The position numbers were made by a program, and so were the translations under genes. Below the pieces are notes generated by a model that saw only the letters and a program-made list of their open reading frames with translations, searched no databases and was not told where the DNA came from. Positions 22,997 to 34,871 of a stretch of 64,000 nt of DNA are shown here, piece after piece. The number at the start of each line of letters is the position of its first letter. Position 1 is the first letter of the stretch. The stretch is from Sipunculus nudus (Eukaryota; Annelida; Sipuncula; Golfingiida; Sipunculidae), in NCBI GenBank assembly GCA_026874595.1, contig CM049309.1, positions 12,944,576 through 13,008,575 of the forward strand, written 5' to 3'.

Positions 22997-24199
22997 TTAA
23001 AAAGGAAACTGTTTGTGAAACTGGCTGAGCACCGTCTGGGTCTGTTCAGCAGGGATGAGGGCCATGAGCTCCAGGGCATCTCTCATTCTCTTGAGCGTTT
23101 CATAGTTGTCTCTGCCCGTGACCGTCAGAGTGAAGACTTCCATATCACCTACTTTCCTCCGCTTGTCCATCGTGGCACCGACCTGCGGAGCCCCAAGACC
23201 TGTGGCTTTTCTTTTCTGGCCCGCCTGTGGACCTGTCTTCTCATCCACCCGACGGTCCCGACCGGGGCAGGCACAGATTCGGACCTCGGCAGACTGTCTG
23301 CCCAGCACTTGCCCCTGGTGTTCCAGCGTGAAGATGACCCTGAGAGGGCGTCTGTTCAGTCCACCTACACAGGAAGAGAAGCACATGAACTGGTAGAGGT
23401 TGGTGATCCATTGGTTACCCGCTTGTGGTGTCTGATGAGGTATAATGACTGACTGCCTGCGCGTTTCGGGGTCCTCGTAGTACCGGGAAAGTGAATGTTC
23501 GCATCGCAGCAGGTGGGATGGTGCTGGGTGGTTGTCGTTGAACTCGCTTGTACCGGCGTGGTTTGGACATCGGGTGACGATCTCCTGCACGTGTTCCGGC
23601 TTGACATAGACAGGCATGGCTCTGATAATACTACCGCTGGGAGGTGGGGTGGCCGTGGTGAACTTGACCGGACAAGCAGTGGCCATGCGCACATAGAGTT
23701 TATTCAGAGCTGGTGAGTAGGTCCAGTTGGCAGATTTGGTGTCCTTGACTGGCTGTTCGAAACCCAGCTGGAAGCCGTAGTGGCCTGGGTATGCCGTGGC
23801 AGACGGCAGGGAGTGCTGCTGGCCTATGGCTGGAGAAGCCTGCGGTGACGGGGTTGATGTGGTCAGGGGTACAGGGATTTGCGAGTCCGCTGCTCTGTCA
23901 CTCATGTCACGTGACGCATCGGCTTCCAGCAGATCCTGTACGCTGTCGGCATGAGTGTAATATTCTTCGGGATCCGTTTTCAGAAGATCGCCGTGTGGAC
24001 GGCCGAGAACTCCCTCCACGTCCGCCGTGCTGAGTGGACAGAGGTCCTCCGAATCCGAACCGGAACTGAGCGAATGCCACAGCTGATCCACCTCATCTGA
24101 AACATCGTATTGCTCGGTGTCTTCTAGCACAAACGCTGGTTGCTTTTTCGCCGGGCTGGTTTGAAGAACGGTCCGATGATAGTGCATGAATGAAGTCAT
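22997..24199 (-). CDS. p53: p53-family protein, copy 8 (D11V, A70G, T125I, V145L)
   Basis: Open 400-codon frame with four amino-acid differences from the consensus: Asp11 to Val, Ala70 to Gly, Thr125 to Ile in the proline-rich linker, and Val145 to Leu at the start of the DNA-binding domain. Leu is also the residue in human p53 at that last site, so the change should be tolerated. It is the most diverged of the complete copies in protein sequence. Catalogued DNA-contact and zinc residues are intact. Confidence 0.96.
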   Translation of the reverse strand: MTSFMHYHRTVLQTSPAKKQPAFVLEDTEQYDVSDEVDQLWHSLSSGSDSEDLCPLSTADVEGVLGRPHGDLLKTDPEEYYTHADSVQDLLEADASRDMSDRAADSQIPVPLTTSTPSPQASPAIGQQHSLPSATAYPGHYGFQLGFEQPVKDTKSANWTYSPALNKLYVRMATACPVKFTTATPPPSGSIIRAMPVYVKPEHVQEIVTRCPNHAGTSEFNDNHPAPSHLLRCEHSLSRYYEDPETRRQSVIIPHQTPQAGNQWITNLYQFMCFSSCVGGLNRRPLRVIFTLEHQGQVLGRQSAEVRICACPGRDRRVDEKTGPQAGQKRKATGLGAPQVGATMDKRRKVGDMEVFTLTVTGRDNYETLKRMRDALELMALIPAEQTQTVLSQFHKQFPF

Positions 24200-26323
24200 T
24201 TTTTTTCAGTTATTGTGAATAGCAGGATGTTGTTATGTGAAAAGCGGCTCGGATACTGCAGTCAATTACGGGAAGTGGGTATATATATTTGACCATTGTA
24301 TTTAAAGTGATAAGTATTTCCTGAAGAGCGGTCAGTTCATAAGGCGTTGTTGAGAGTAGATATCTAGCGCAGTCTGGTACTCGCCATCGCAGAACCTATT
24401 GGACACGGTCCATTACTCTCAACCCATCACATCACAGGGCGTGGGAGGAATGATAAGGTCGGGGCGCCCGGTGCGGGCAGGGCCGTCCCGGTCCACTGCT
24501 TCTCACTCGGAACCGGGCAAGCCTCTTGATTATCATTACCAGTGCTCAGTTAAGGGAAATGACTTCAAACGGAGACTTAAACAATCGCAATGTTCTTGCA
24601 GTGTAACAGTGAGAAGATTATTACTCGGAGACCGCATTTAAATGCAGTTCAGAAAAGAGGGACAATCATCATTAATTCATGCAGTCGCTGGTATTTTGCC
24701 GCTGTTGCGCTGAAACTAAACAACCATTTTAATTATCCTAGTGATACATAATAAAATAACAACAATTCAGTACAAGTACACGTGATGAGGTTTATTTAAC
24801 AGGTTTGACTCAAGTGAATAATATTTTTTAATGAATTCTATTTGGGCCGAATCGAAAAAAAAATCTTATCTTCTCGTAATGATTTCTATTTTATGTGCTC
24901 CTCGATTAGAATTATAAAGGGTGACACTAAAACTACCATTTTAAACGTAAAATGTTTGAAAGATTTTTGGCTATGTTTTTTTTTTTTTTTCAGGCTCATG
25001 GATTGACAGCGGTGATGTCATCCGGTGTGGGCGAAGTAACCAGCGACTAGGATAACCGCTGAGGAAACAGCTTCCGTAACTGACAGGCTTTAATAAATTA
25101 ACAACTATATTTGTTCTCTTCTCACACACACATTCACGCGCGCACATGCAGTGAATCAATTTTTAATATATTAATGCGCAAGATAAGAATAAAGAGATAT
25201 ATACATATCACCAATTAACATATATATTTTACTGCAGTGTCGCTGAATATACGTCAGGTGAAGACATCATGCAGTTCTTACATCAAACATTGCCGGCAGT
25301 CTGACCGACACGCACATGCATGTAAAAGTTTAAACAAACCAAAATGAGTCGTCAAGAAAAATCGACAAGTAACATCCAAAAATGCAGTTACCAATAAAAA
25401 TACATTTTAACCAATACCTGCAGAAATAAAAAAAAATTTCCTAACCGCTTTGATGTAATACCGAGCAAAAGATCAAAGGCTGTTGTTTGTAAATTTGATG
25501 AAATTCGGAATTTTATTTTTGGTTCACCAAAGGCAATATCAAAACGATAACGTTATCAAAAATAACTCCGACAAATTCACATGGCATTTTTATGTGTGAC
25601 ATTAAAAGTTTGGGTTGAGTTACAGAATTAATCGGAAACGAGCTCGATATACAGGAAAGCGGCCCTTCATTTTCATGTTCCGCTGCACTCTTGTAAAGGC
25701 CGAGGATTAATTTGCGGGAACAACTTTTGTTTTGCTATTGTACCGGTACAAAAGGCGACTTTGTCTGGGCTTGCGTATTCAGAAAATGAGATATCCTTGG
25801 TTCCATCATCTTTTAATAGTGGGCTTTATATTTTGCGGGATTTATTTCACGAGCCCCGGGCAAAGACTGCAACAAAGTATTCATGTTCGGAAAGCGCGTA
25901 CTGCATTGAGTCTCTATATATATAGTCTCCTGTTTTGATAATGATGTAATCGCATGATTTTAATAAGGAAAACGGGTTACCAGAATTCGTAACAGACAGG
26001 ATTTTCTCCATATTTATTGAAGATAAATGACAATAATATCTGACAGTGGGTTGAAAATATTTATTATAATATAATTGAATATGTCAAGCAAATGAAATAG
26101 TTTATGTAGCAACAATATTGACATAACCCGCAACAATTTACATGTACACAAGGATGTTAGAAAAATATTGTTATTTTAGTGGATCAACACGTAAAAGCAC
26201 CGAGTGCACGAAATATAAGCAAATACATAGATGTAATATATTATAGCACCTAAAGAGTTGTGAACCTAATATTTGAGGCGCTGCTCATGCAGCAGGCATG
26301 CAGAATGTCCTCTGGAAATTAGG
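24200..26323. other. Spacer 8
   Basis: T15-CAG tract at 24976-24990, but with the tactcgcc variant typical of the other subtype, so it is a mosaic of markers. No gene seen. Confidence 0.78.
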
Positions 26324-27526
26324 TTAAAAAGGAAACTGTTTGTGAAACTGGCTGAGCACCGTCTGGGTCTGTTCAGCAGGGATGAGGGCCATGAGCTCCA
26401 GGGCATCTCTCATTCTCTTGAGCGTTTCATAGTTGTCTCTGCCCGTGACCGTCAGAGTGAAGACTTCCATATCACCTACTTTCCTCCGCTTGTCCATCGT
26501 GGCACCGACCTGCGGAGCCCCAAGACCTGTGGCTTTTCTTTTCTGGCCCGCCTGTGGACCTGTCTTCTCATCCACCCGACGGTCCCGACCGGGGCAGGCA
26601 CAGATTCGGACCTCGGCAGACTGTCTGCCCAGCACTTGCCCCTGGTGTTCCAGCGTGAAGATGACCCTGAGAGGGCGTCTGTTCAGTCCACCCACACAGG
26701 AAGAGAAGCACATGAACTGGTAGAGGTTGGTGATCCATTGGTTACCCGCTTGTGGTGTCTGATGAGGTATAATGACTGACTGCCTGCGCGTTTCGGGGTC
26801 CTCGTAGTACCGGGAAAGTGAATGTTCGCATCGCAGCAGGTGGGATGGTGCTGGGTGGTTGTCGTTGAACTCGCTTGTACCGGCGTGGTTTGGACATCGG
26901 GTGACGATCTCCTGCACGTGTTCCGGCTTGACATAGACAGGCATGGCTCTGATAATACTACCGCTGGGAGGTGGGGTGGCCGTGGTGAACTTGACCGGAC
27001 AAGCAGTGGCCATGCGCACATAGAGTTTATTCAGAGCTGGTGAGTAGGTCCAGTTGGCAGATTTGGTGTCCTTGACTGGCTGTTCGAAACCCACCTGGAA
27101 GCCGTAGTGGCCTGGGTATGCCGTGGCAGACGGCAGGGAGTGCTGCTGGCCTGTGGCTGGAGAAGCCTGCGGTGACGGGGTTGATGTGGTCAGGGGTACA
27201 GGGATTTGCGAGTCCGCTGCTCTGTCACTCATGTCACGTGACGCATCGGCTTCCAGCAGATCCTGTACGCTGTCGGCATGAGTGTAATATTCTTCGGGAT
27301 CCGTTTTCAGAAGATCGGCGTGTGGACGGCCGAGAACTCCCTCCACGTCCGCCGTGCTGAGTGGACAGAGGTCCTCCGAATCCGAACCGGAACTGAGCGA
27401 ATGCCACAGCTGATCCACCTCATCTGAAACATCGTATTGCTCGGTGTCTTCTAGCACAAACGCTGGTTGCTTTTTCGCCGGGCTGGTTTGATGATCGGTC
27501 CGATGATAGTGCATGAATGAAGTCAT
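26324..27526 (-). CDS. p53: p53-family protein, copy 9 (L12H)
   Basis: Open 400-codon frame with a single difference from the consensus, Leu12 to His, in the poorly conserved extreme N-terminus ahead of the transactivation motif. Domain content is otherwise as in copy 2. Its upstream spacer is recognizable because the T tract is interrupted by GG. Confidence 0.97.
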   Translation of the reverse strand: MTSFMHYHRTDHQTSPAKKQPAFVLEDTEQYDVSDEVDQLWHSLSSGSDSEDLCPLSTADVEGVLGRPHADLLKTDPEEYYTHADSVQDLLEADASRDMSDRAADSQIPVPLTTSTPSPQASPATGQQHSLPSATAYPGHYGFQVGFEQPVKDTKSANWTYSPALNKLYVRMATACPVKFTTATPPPSGSIIRAMPVYVKPEHVQEIVTRCPNHAGTSEFNDNHPAPSHLLRCEHSLSRYYEDPETRRQSVIIPHQTPQAGNQWITNLYQFMCFSSCVGGLNRRPLRVIFTLEHQGQVLGRQSAEVRICACPGRDRRVDEKTGPQAGQKRKATGLGAPQVGATMDKRRKVGDMEVFTLTVTGRDNYETLKRMRDALELMALIPAEQTQTVLSQFHKQFPF

Positions 27527-29653
27527 TTTTTTTCAGTTATTGTGAATAGCAGGATGTTGTTATGTGAAAAGCGGCTCGGATACTGCAGTCAATTACGGGA
27601 AGTGGGTATATATATTTGACCATTGTATTTAAAGTGATAAGTATTTCCTGAAGAGCGGTCAGTTCATAAGGCGTTGTTGAGAGTAGATATCTAGCGCAGT
27701 CTGGTACTCGCCATCGCAGAACCTATTGGACACGGTCCATTACTCTCAACCCATCACATCACAGGGCGTGGGAGGAATGATTAGGTCGGGGCGCCCGGTG
27801 CGGGCAGGGCCGTCCCGGTCCACTGCTTCTCACTCGGAACCGGGCAAGCCTCTTGATTATCATTACCAGTGCTCAGTTAAGGGAAATGACTTCAAACGGA
27901 GACTTAAACAATCGCAATGTTCTTGCAGTGTAACAGTGAGAAGATTATTACTCGGAGACCGCATTTAAATGCAGTTCAGAAAAGAGGGACAATCATCATT
28001 AATTCATGCAGTCGCTGGTATTTTGCCGCTGTTGCGCTGAAACTAAACAACCATTTTAATTATCCTAGTGATACATAATAAAATAACAACAATTCAGTAC
28101 AAGTACACGTGATGAGGTTTATTTAACAGGTTTGACTCAAGTGAATAATATTTTTTTAATGAATTCTATTTGGGCCGAATCGAAAAAAAAATCTTATCTT
28201 CTCGTAATGTTTTCTATTTTATGTGCTCCTCGATTAGAATTATAAAGGGTGACACTAAAATTACCATTTTAAACGTAAAATGTTCGAAAGATTTTTGGCT
28301 ATGTTTTTTTGGTTTTTTTTAGGCTCATGGATTGACAGCGGTGATGTCATCCGGTGTGGGCGAAGTAACCAGCGACTAGGATAACCGCTGAGGAAACAGC
28401 TTCCGTAACTGACAGGCTTTAATAAATTAACAACTATATTTGTTCTCTTCTCACACACACATTCACGCGCGCACATGCAGTGAATCAATTTTTAATATAT
28501 TAATGCGCAAGATAAGAATAAAGAGATATATACATATTACCAATTAACATATATATTTTACTGCAGTGTCGCTGAATATACGTCAGGTGAAGACATCATG
28601 CAGTTCTTACATCAAACATTGCCGGCAGTCTGACCGACACGCACATGCATGTAAAAGTTTAAACAAACCAAAATGAGTCGTCAAGAAAAAATCGACAAGT
28701 AACATCCAAAAATGCAGTTACCAATAAAAATACATTTTAACCAATACCTGCAGAAATAAAAAAAAATTTCCTAACCGCTTTGATGTAATACCGAGCAAAA
28801 GATCAAAGGCTGTTGTTTGTAAATTTGATGAAATTCGGAATTTTATTTTTGGTTCACCAAAGGCAATATCAAAACGATAACGTTATCAAAAATAACTCCG
28901 ACAAATTCACATGGCATTTTTATGTGTGACATTGAAAGTTTGGGTTGAGTTACAGAATTAATCGGAAACGAGCTCGATATACAGGAAAGCGGCCCTTCAT
29001 TTTCATGTTCCGCTGCACTCTTTTAAAGGCCGAGGATTAATTTGCGGGAACAACTTTTGTTTTGCTATTGTACCGGTACAAAAGGCGACTTTGTCTGGGC
29101 TTGCGTATTCAGAAAATGAGATATCCTGGGTTCCATCATCTTTTAATAGTGGGCTTTATATTTTGCGGGATTTATTTCACGAGCCCCGGGCAAAGACTGC
29201 AACAAAGTATTCATGTTCGGAAAGCGCGTACTGCATTGAGTCTCTATATATATAGTCTCTTGTATTGATAATGATGTAATCGCATGATTTTAATAAGGAA
29301 AATGGGTTACCAGAATTCGTTACAGACAGGATTTTCTCCATATTTATTGAAGATAAATGACAATAATATCTGACAGTGGGTTGAAAATATTTATTATAAT
29401 ATAATTGAATATGTCAAGCAAATGAAATAGTTTATGTAGCAACAATATTGACATAACCCGCAACAATTTACATGTACACAAGGATGTTAGAAAAATATTA
29501 TTATTTTAGTGGATCAACACGTAAAAGCACCGAGTGCACGAAATATAAGCAAATACATAGATGTAATATATTATAGCACCTAAAGAGTTGTGAACCTAAT
29601 ATTTGAGGCGCTGCTCATGCAGCAGGCATGCAGAATGTCCTCTGGAAATTAGG
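27527..29653. other. Spacer 9, with interrupted T tract
   Basis: The T tract is T7-GG-T8 (28304-28320), unique in the array. Shares an ATG-to-GTT-like change (gtaatgttttct near 28205) with spacer 10, indicating recent shared ancestry of neighbours. No gene seen. Confidence 0.78.
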
Positions 29654-30856
29654 TTATAAAGGAAACTGTTTGTGAAACTGGCTGAGCACCGTCTGGGTCT
29701 GTTCAGCAGGGATGAGGGCCATGAGCTCCAGGGCATCTCTCATTCTCTTGAGCGTTTCATAGTTGTCTCTGCCCGTGACCGTCAGAGTGAAGACTTCCAT
29801 ATCACCTACTTTCCTCCGCTTGTCCATCGAGGCACCGACCTGCGGAGCCCCAAGACCTGTGGCTTTTCTTTTCTGGCCCGCCTGTGGACCTGTCTTCTCA
29901 TCCACCCGACGGTCCCGACCGGGGCAGGCACAGATTCGGACCTCGGCAGACTGTCTGCCCAGCACTTGCCCCAGGTGTTCCAGCGTGAAGATGACCCTGA
30001 GAGGGCGTCTGTTCAGTCCACCCACACAGGAAGAGAAGCACATGAACTGGTAGAGGTTGGTGATCCATTGGTTACCCGCTTGTGGTGTCTGATGAGGTAT
30101 AATGACTGACTGCCTGCGCGTTTCGGGGTCCTCGTAGTACCGGGAAAGTGAATGTTCGCATCGCAGCAGGTGGGATGGTGCTGGGTGGTTGTCGTTGAAC
30201 TCGCTTGTACCGGCGTGGTTTGGACATCGGGTGACGATCTCCTGCACGTGTTCCGGCTTGACATAGACAGGCATGGCTCTGATAATACTACCGCTGGGAG
30301 GTGGGGTGGCCGTGGTGAACTTGACCGGACAAGCAGTGGCCATGCGCACATAGAGTTTATTCAGAGCTGGTGAGTAGGTCCAGTTGGCAGATTTGGTGTC
30401 CTTGACTGGCTGTTCGAAACCCACCTGGAAGCCGTAGTGGCCTGGGTATGCCGTGGCAGACGGCAGGGAGTGCTGCTGGCCTGTGGCTGGAGAAGCCTGC
30501 GGTGACGGGGTTGATGTGGTCAGGGGTACAGGGATTTGCGAGTCCGCTGCTCTGTCACTCATGTCACGTGACGCATCGGCTTCCAGCAGATCCTGTACGC
30601 TGTCGGCATGAGTGTAATATTCTTCGGGATCCGTTTTCAGAAGATCGGCGTGTGGACGGCCGAGAACTCCCTCCACGTCCGCCGTGCTGAGTGGACAGAG
30701 GTCCTCCGAATCCGAACCGGAACTGAGCGAATGCCACAGCTGATCCACCTCATCTGAAACATCGTATTGCTCGGTGTCTTCTAGCACAAACGCTGGTTGC
30801 TTTTTCGCCGGGCTGGTTTGAAGATCGGTCCGATGATAGTGCATGAATGAAGTCAT
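29654..30856 (-). CDS. p53: p53-family protein, copy 10 (Q295L, T343S, F400L)
   Basis: Open 400-codon frame. Differences are Gln295 to Leu in a loop of the DNA-binding domain, Thr343 to Ser between the two basic clusters, and a changed last residue, Phe400 to Leu (near 29657). None hits a zinc ligand or DNA-contact residue. This is the last undisturbed unit before the rearranged compound units. Confidence 0.96.
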   Translation of the reverse strand: MTSFMHYHRTDLQTSPAKKQPAFVLEDTEQYDVSDEVDQLWHSLSSGSDSEDLCPLSTADVEGVLGRPHADLLKTDPEEYYTHADSVQDLLEADASRDMSDRAADSQIPVPLTTSTPSPQASPATGQQHSLPSATAYPGHYGFQVGFEQPVKDTKSANWTYSPALNKLYVRMATACPVKFTTATPPPSGSIIRAMPVYVKPEHVQEIVTRCPNHAGTSEFNDNHPAPSHLLRCEHSLSRYYEDPETRRQSVIIPHQTPQAGNQWITNLYQFMCFSSCVGGLNRRPLRVIFTLEHLGQVLGRQSAEVRICACPGRDRRVDEKTGPQAGQKRKATGLGAPQVGASMDKRRKVGDMEVFTLTVTGRDNYETLKRMRDALELMALIPAEQTQTVLSQFHKQFPL

Positions 30857-32986
30857 TTTTTTTTCAGTTATTGTGAATAGCAGGATGTTGTTATGTGAAA
30901 AGCGGCTCGGATACTGCAGTCAATTACGGGAAGTGGGTATATATATTTGACCATTGTATTTAAAGTGATAAATATTTTTCTGAAGAGCGGTCAGTTCATA
31001 AGGCGTTGTTGAGAGTAGATATCTAGCGCAGTCTGGTACTCGCCATCGCAGAACCTATTGGACACGGTCCATTACTTTCAACCCATCACATCACAGGGCG
31101 TGGGAGGAATGATAAGGTCGGGGCGCCCGGTGCGGGCAGGGCCGTCCCGGTCCACTGCTTCTCACTCGGAACCGGGCAAGCCTCTTGATTATCATTACCA
31201 GTGCTCAGTTAAGGGAAATGACTTCAAACGGAGAATTAAACAATCGCAATGTTCTTGCAGTGTAACAGTGAGAAGATTATTACTCGGAGACCGCATTTAA
31301 ATGCAGTTCAGAAAAGAGGGACAATCATCATTAATTCATGCAGTCCCTGGTATTTTGCCGCTGTTGCGCTGAAACTAAATAACCATTTTAATTATCCTAG
31401 TGATACATAATAAAATAACAACAATTCAGTACAAGTACACGTGATGAGGTTTATTTAACAGGTTTGACTCAAGTGAATAATATTTTTTTAATGAATTCTA
31501 TTTGGGCCGAATCGAAAAAAAAATCTTATCTTCTCGTAATGTTTTCTATTTTATGTGCTCCTCGATTAGAATTATAAAGGGTTACACTAAAATTACCATT
31601 TTAAACGTAAAATGTTTTGAAAGATTTTTGGCTATTTTTTTTTTTTTTTTTTTAGGCTCATGGATTGACAGCGGTGATGTCATCCGGTGTGGGCGAAGTA
31701 ACCAGCGACTAGGATAACCGCTGAGGAAACAGCTTCCGTAACTGACAGGCTTTAATAAATTAACAACTATATTTGTTCTCTACTCACACACACATTCACG
31801 CGCGCACATGCAGTGAATCAATTTTTAATATATTAATGCGCAAGATAAGAATAAAGAGATATATACATATCACCAATTAACATATATATTTTACTGCAGT
31901 GTCGCTGAATATACGTCAGGTGAAGACATCATGCAGTTCTTACATCAAACATTGCCGGCAGTCTGACCGACACGCACATGCATGTAAAAGTTTAAACAAA
32001 CCAAAATGAGTCGTCAAGAAAAATCGACAAGTAACATCCAAAAATGCAGTTACCAATAAAAATACATTTTAACCAATACCTGCAGAAATAAAAAAAAATT
32101 TCCTAACCGCTTTGATGTAATACCGAGCAAAAGATCAAAGGCTGTTGTTTGTAAATTTGATGAAATTCGGAATTTTATTTTTGGTTCACCAAAGGCAATA
32201 TCAAAACGATAACGTTATCAAAAATAACTCCGACAAATTCACATGGCATTTTTATGTGTGACATTGAAAGTTTGGGTTGAGTTACAGAATTAATCGGAAA
32301 CGAGCTCGATATACAGGAAAGCGGCCCTTCATTTTCATGTTCCGCTGCACTCTTTTAAAGGCCGAGGATTAATTTGCGGGAACAACTTTTGTTTTGCTAT
32401 TGTACCGGTACAAAAGGCGACTTTGTCTGGGCCTGCGTATTCAGAAAATGAGATATCCTGGGTTCCATCATCTTTTAATAGTGGGCTTTATATTTTGCGG
32501 GATTTATTTCACGAGCCCCGGGCAAAGACTGCAACAAAGTATTCATGTTCGGAAAGCGCGTACTGCATTGAGTCTCTATATATATAGTCTCTTGTATTGA
32601 TAATGATGTAATCGCATGATTTGAATTAAGGAAAATGGGTTACCAGAATTCGTTACAGACAGGATTTTCTCCATATTTATTGAAGATAAATGACAATAAT
32701 ATCTGACAGTGGGTTGAAAATATTTATTATAATATAATTGAATATGTCAAGCAAATGAAATAGTTTATGTAGCAACAATATTGACATAACCCGCAACAAT
32801 TTACATGTACACAAGGATGTTAGAAAAATATTGTTATTTTAGTGGATCAACACGTAAAAGCACCGAGTGCACGAAATATAAGCAAATACATAGATGTAAT
32901 ATATTATAGCACCTAAAGAGTTGTGAACCTAATATTTGAGGCGCTGCTCATGCAGCAGGCATGCAGAATGTCCTCTGGAAATTAGG
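30857..32986. other. Spacer 10, subtype of units 3 and 6
   Basis: Carries the aaatatttttctg and tgcagtccctgg markers, T19-AG tract (31635-31653), the gttttct variant shared with spacer 9 and a private change ttgaattaagg near 32622. No gene seen. Confidence 0.78.
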
Positions 32987-33984
32987 TTAAAAAGGAAACT
33001 GTTTGTGAAACTGGCTGAGCACCGTCTGGGTCTGTTCAGCAGGGATGAGGGCCATGAGCTCCAGGGCATCTCTCATTCTCTTGAGCGTTTCATAGTTGTC
33101 TCTGCCCGTGACCGTCAGAGTGAAGACTTCCATATCACCTACTTTCCTCCGCTTGTCCATCGTGGCACCGACCTACGGAGCCCCAAGACCTGTGGCTTTT
33201 CTTTTCTGGCCCGCCTGTGGACCTGTCTTCTCATCCACCCGACGGTCCCGACCGGGGCAGGCACAGATTCGGACCTCGGCAGACTGTCTGCCCAGCACTT
33301 GCCCCTGGTGTTCCAGCGTGAAGATGACCCTGAGAGGGCGTCTGTTCAGTCCACCCACACAGGAAGAGAAGCACATGAACTGGTAGAGGTTGGTGATCCA
33401 TTGGTTACCCGCTTGTGGTGTCTGATGAGGTATAATGACTGACTGCCTGCGCGTTTCGGGGTCCTCGTAGTACCGGGAAAGTGAATGTTCGCATCGCAGC
33501 AGGTGGGATGGTGCTGGGTGGTTGTCGTTGAACTCGCTTGTACCGGCGTGGTTTGGACATCGGGTGACGATCTCCTGCACGTGTTCCGGCTTGACATAGA
33601 CAGGCATGGCTCTGATAATACTACCGCTGGGAGGTGGGGTGGCCGTGGTGAACTTGACCGGACAAGCAGTGGCCATGCGCACATAGAGTTTATTCAGAGC
33701 TGGTGAGTAGGTCCAGTTGGCAGATTTGGTGTCCTTGACTGGTTGTTCGAAACCCACCTGGAAGCCGTAGTGGCCTGGGTATGCCGTGGCAGACGGCAGG
33801 GAGTGCTGCTGGCCTGTGGCTGGAGAAGCCTGCGGTGACGGGGTTGATGTGGTCAGGGGTACAGGGATTTGCGAGTCCGCTGCTCTGTCACTCATGTCAC
33901 GTGACGCATCGGCTTCCAGCAGATCCTGTACGCTGTCGGCATGAGTGTAATATTCTTCGGGATCCGTTTTCAGAAGATCGGCGT
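32987..33984 (-). pseudogene. p53: p53 copy 11a: 5'-truncated segment with stop at codon 339
   Basis: This half of compound unit 11 holds codons ~70-400 and lacks the start codon, transactivation motif and promoter. At 33173-33175 codon 339 has changed from CAG to TAG, which would remove the second basic cluster and the tetramerization domain. Read from internal Met99 it could give at most 240 residues. Immediately upstream lies the 3'-truncated copy 11b, so translation would require read-through or an internal start. I see no promoter of its own and treat it as non-functional. Confidence 0.93.
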
Positions 33985-34005
33985 TTTCAGAAGATCAGCG
34001 TGAAG
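33979..34005. other. Rearrangement junction with short templated insertion (unit 11)
   Basis: Copy 11a sequence runs to about 33984 and copy 11b begins at about 33996. Between them is a second copy of the adjacent 13-base string ttttcagaagatc, followed by microhomology (cagcgtgaag) to the incoming segment. Such local templated insertions are typical of microhomology-mediated repair or template switching. The junction joins codon ~70 of one p53 to codon 292 of the next in the same orientation, as an illegitimate unequal exchange would. Confidence 0.9.
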
Positions 34006-34871
34006 ATGACCCTGAGAGGGCGTCTGTTCAGTCCACCCACACAGGAAGAGAAGCACATGAACTGGTAGAGGTTGGTGATCCATTGGTTACCCGCTTGTGG
34101 TGTCTGATGAGGTATAATGACTGACTGCCTGCGCGTTTCGGGGTCCTCGTAGTACCGGGAAAGTGAATGTTCGCATCGCAGCAGGTGGGATGGTGCTGGG
34201 TGGTTGTCGTTGAACTCGCTTGTACCGGCGTGGTTTGGACATCGGGTGACGATATCCTGCACGTGTTCTGGCTTGACATAGACAGGCATGGCTCTGATAA
34301 TACTACCGCTGGGAGGTGGGGTGGCCGTGGTGAACTTGACCGGACAAGCAGTGGCCATGCGCACATAGAGTTTATTCAGAGCTGGTGAGTAGGTCCAGTT
34401 GGCAGATTTGGTGTCCTTGACTGGCTGTTCGAAACCCACCTGGAAGCCGTAGTGGCCTGGGTATGCCGTGGCAGACGGCAGGGAGTGCTGCTGGCCTGTG
34501 GCTGGAGAAGCCTGCGGTGACGGGGTTGATGTGGTCAGGGGTACAGGGATTTGCGAGTCCGCTGCTCTGTCACTCATGTCACGTGACGCATCGGCTTCCA
34601 GCAGATCCTGTACGCTGTCGGCATGAGTGTAATATTCTTCGGGATCCGTTTTCAGAAGATCGGCGTGTGGACGGCCGAGAACTCCCTCCACGTCCGCCGT
34701 GCTGAGTGGACAGAGGTCCTCCGAATCCGAACCGGAACTGAGCGAATGCCACAGCTGATCCACCTCATCTGAAACATCGTATTGCTCGGTGTCTTCTAGC
34801 ACAAACGCTGGTTGCTTTTTCGCCGGGCTGGTTTGAAGATCGGTCCGATGATAGTGCATGAATGAAGTCAT
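33987..34871 (-). CDS. p53: p53 copy 11b: promoter-proximal p53 truncated after codon 292
   Basis: A 294-codon frame starts at the normal ATG behind the normal TATA box. It encodes the transactivation/Mdm2-type motif and the DNA-binding domain up to Leu292, then Ile-Phe-stop created by the junction. Missing are the last strand and helix of the DNA-binding domain (Arg273, Arg280 and Arg283 equivalents), the NLS and the tetramerization domain. It should not bind DNA as p53 does, but could still bind partners through its N-terminus, for example an Mdm2-like protein; that is inference. It carries Glu206 to Asp and other substitutions that are identical in copy 12b. Confidence 0.88.
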   Translation of the reverse strand: MTSFMHYHRTDLQTSPAKKQPAFVLEDTEQYDVSDEVDQLWHSLSSGSDSEDLCPLSTADVEGVLGRPHADLLKTDPEEYYTHADSVQDLLEADASRDMSDRAADSQIPVPLTTSTPSPQASPATGQQHSLPSATAYPGHYGFQVGFEQPVKDTKSANWTYSPALNKLYVRMATACPVKFTTATPPPSGSIIRAMPVYVKPEHVQDIVTRCPNHAGTSEFNDNHPAPSHLLRCEHSLSRYYEDPETRRQSVIIPHQTPQAGNQWITNLYQFMCFSSCVGGLNRRPLRVIFTLIF

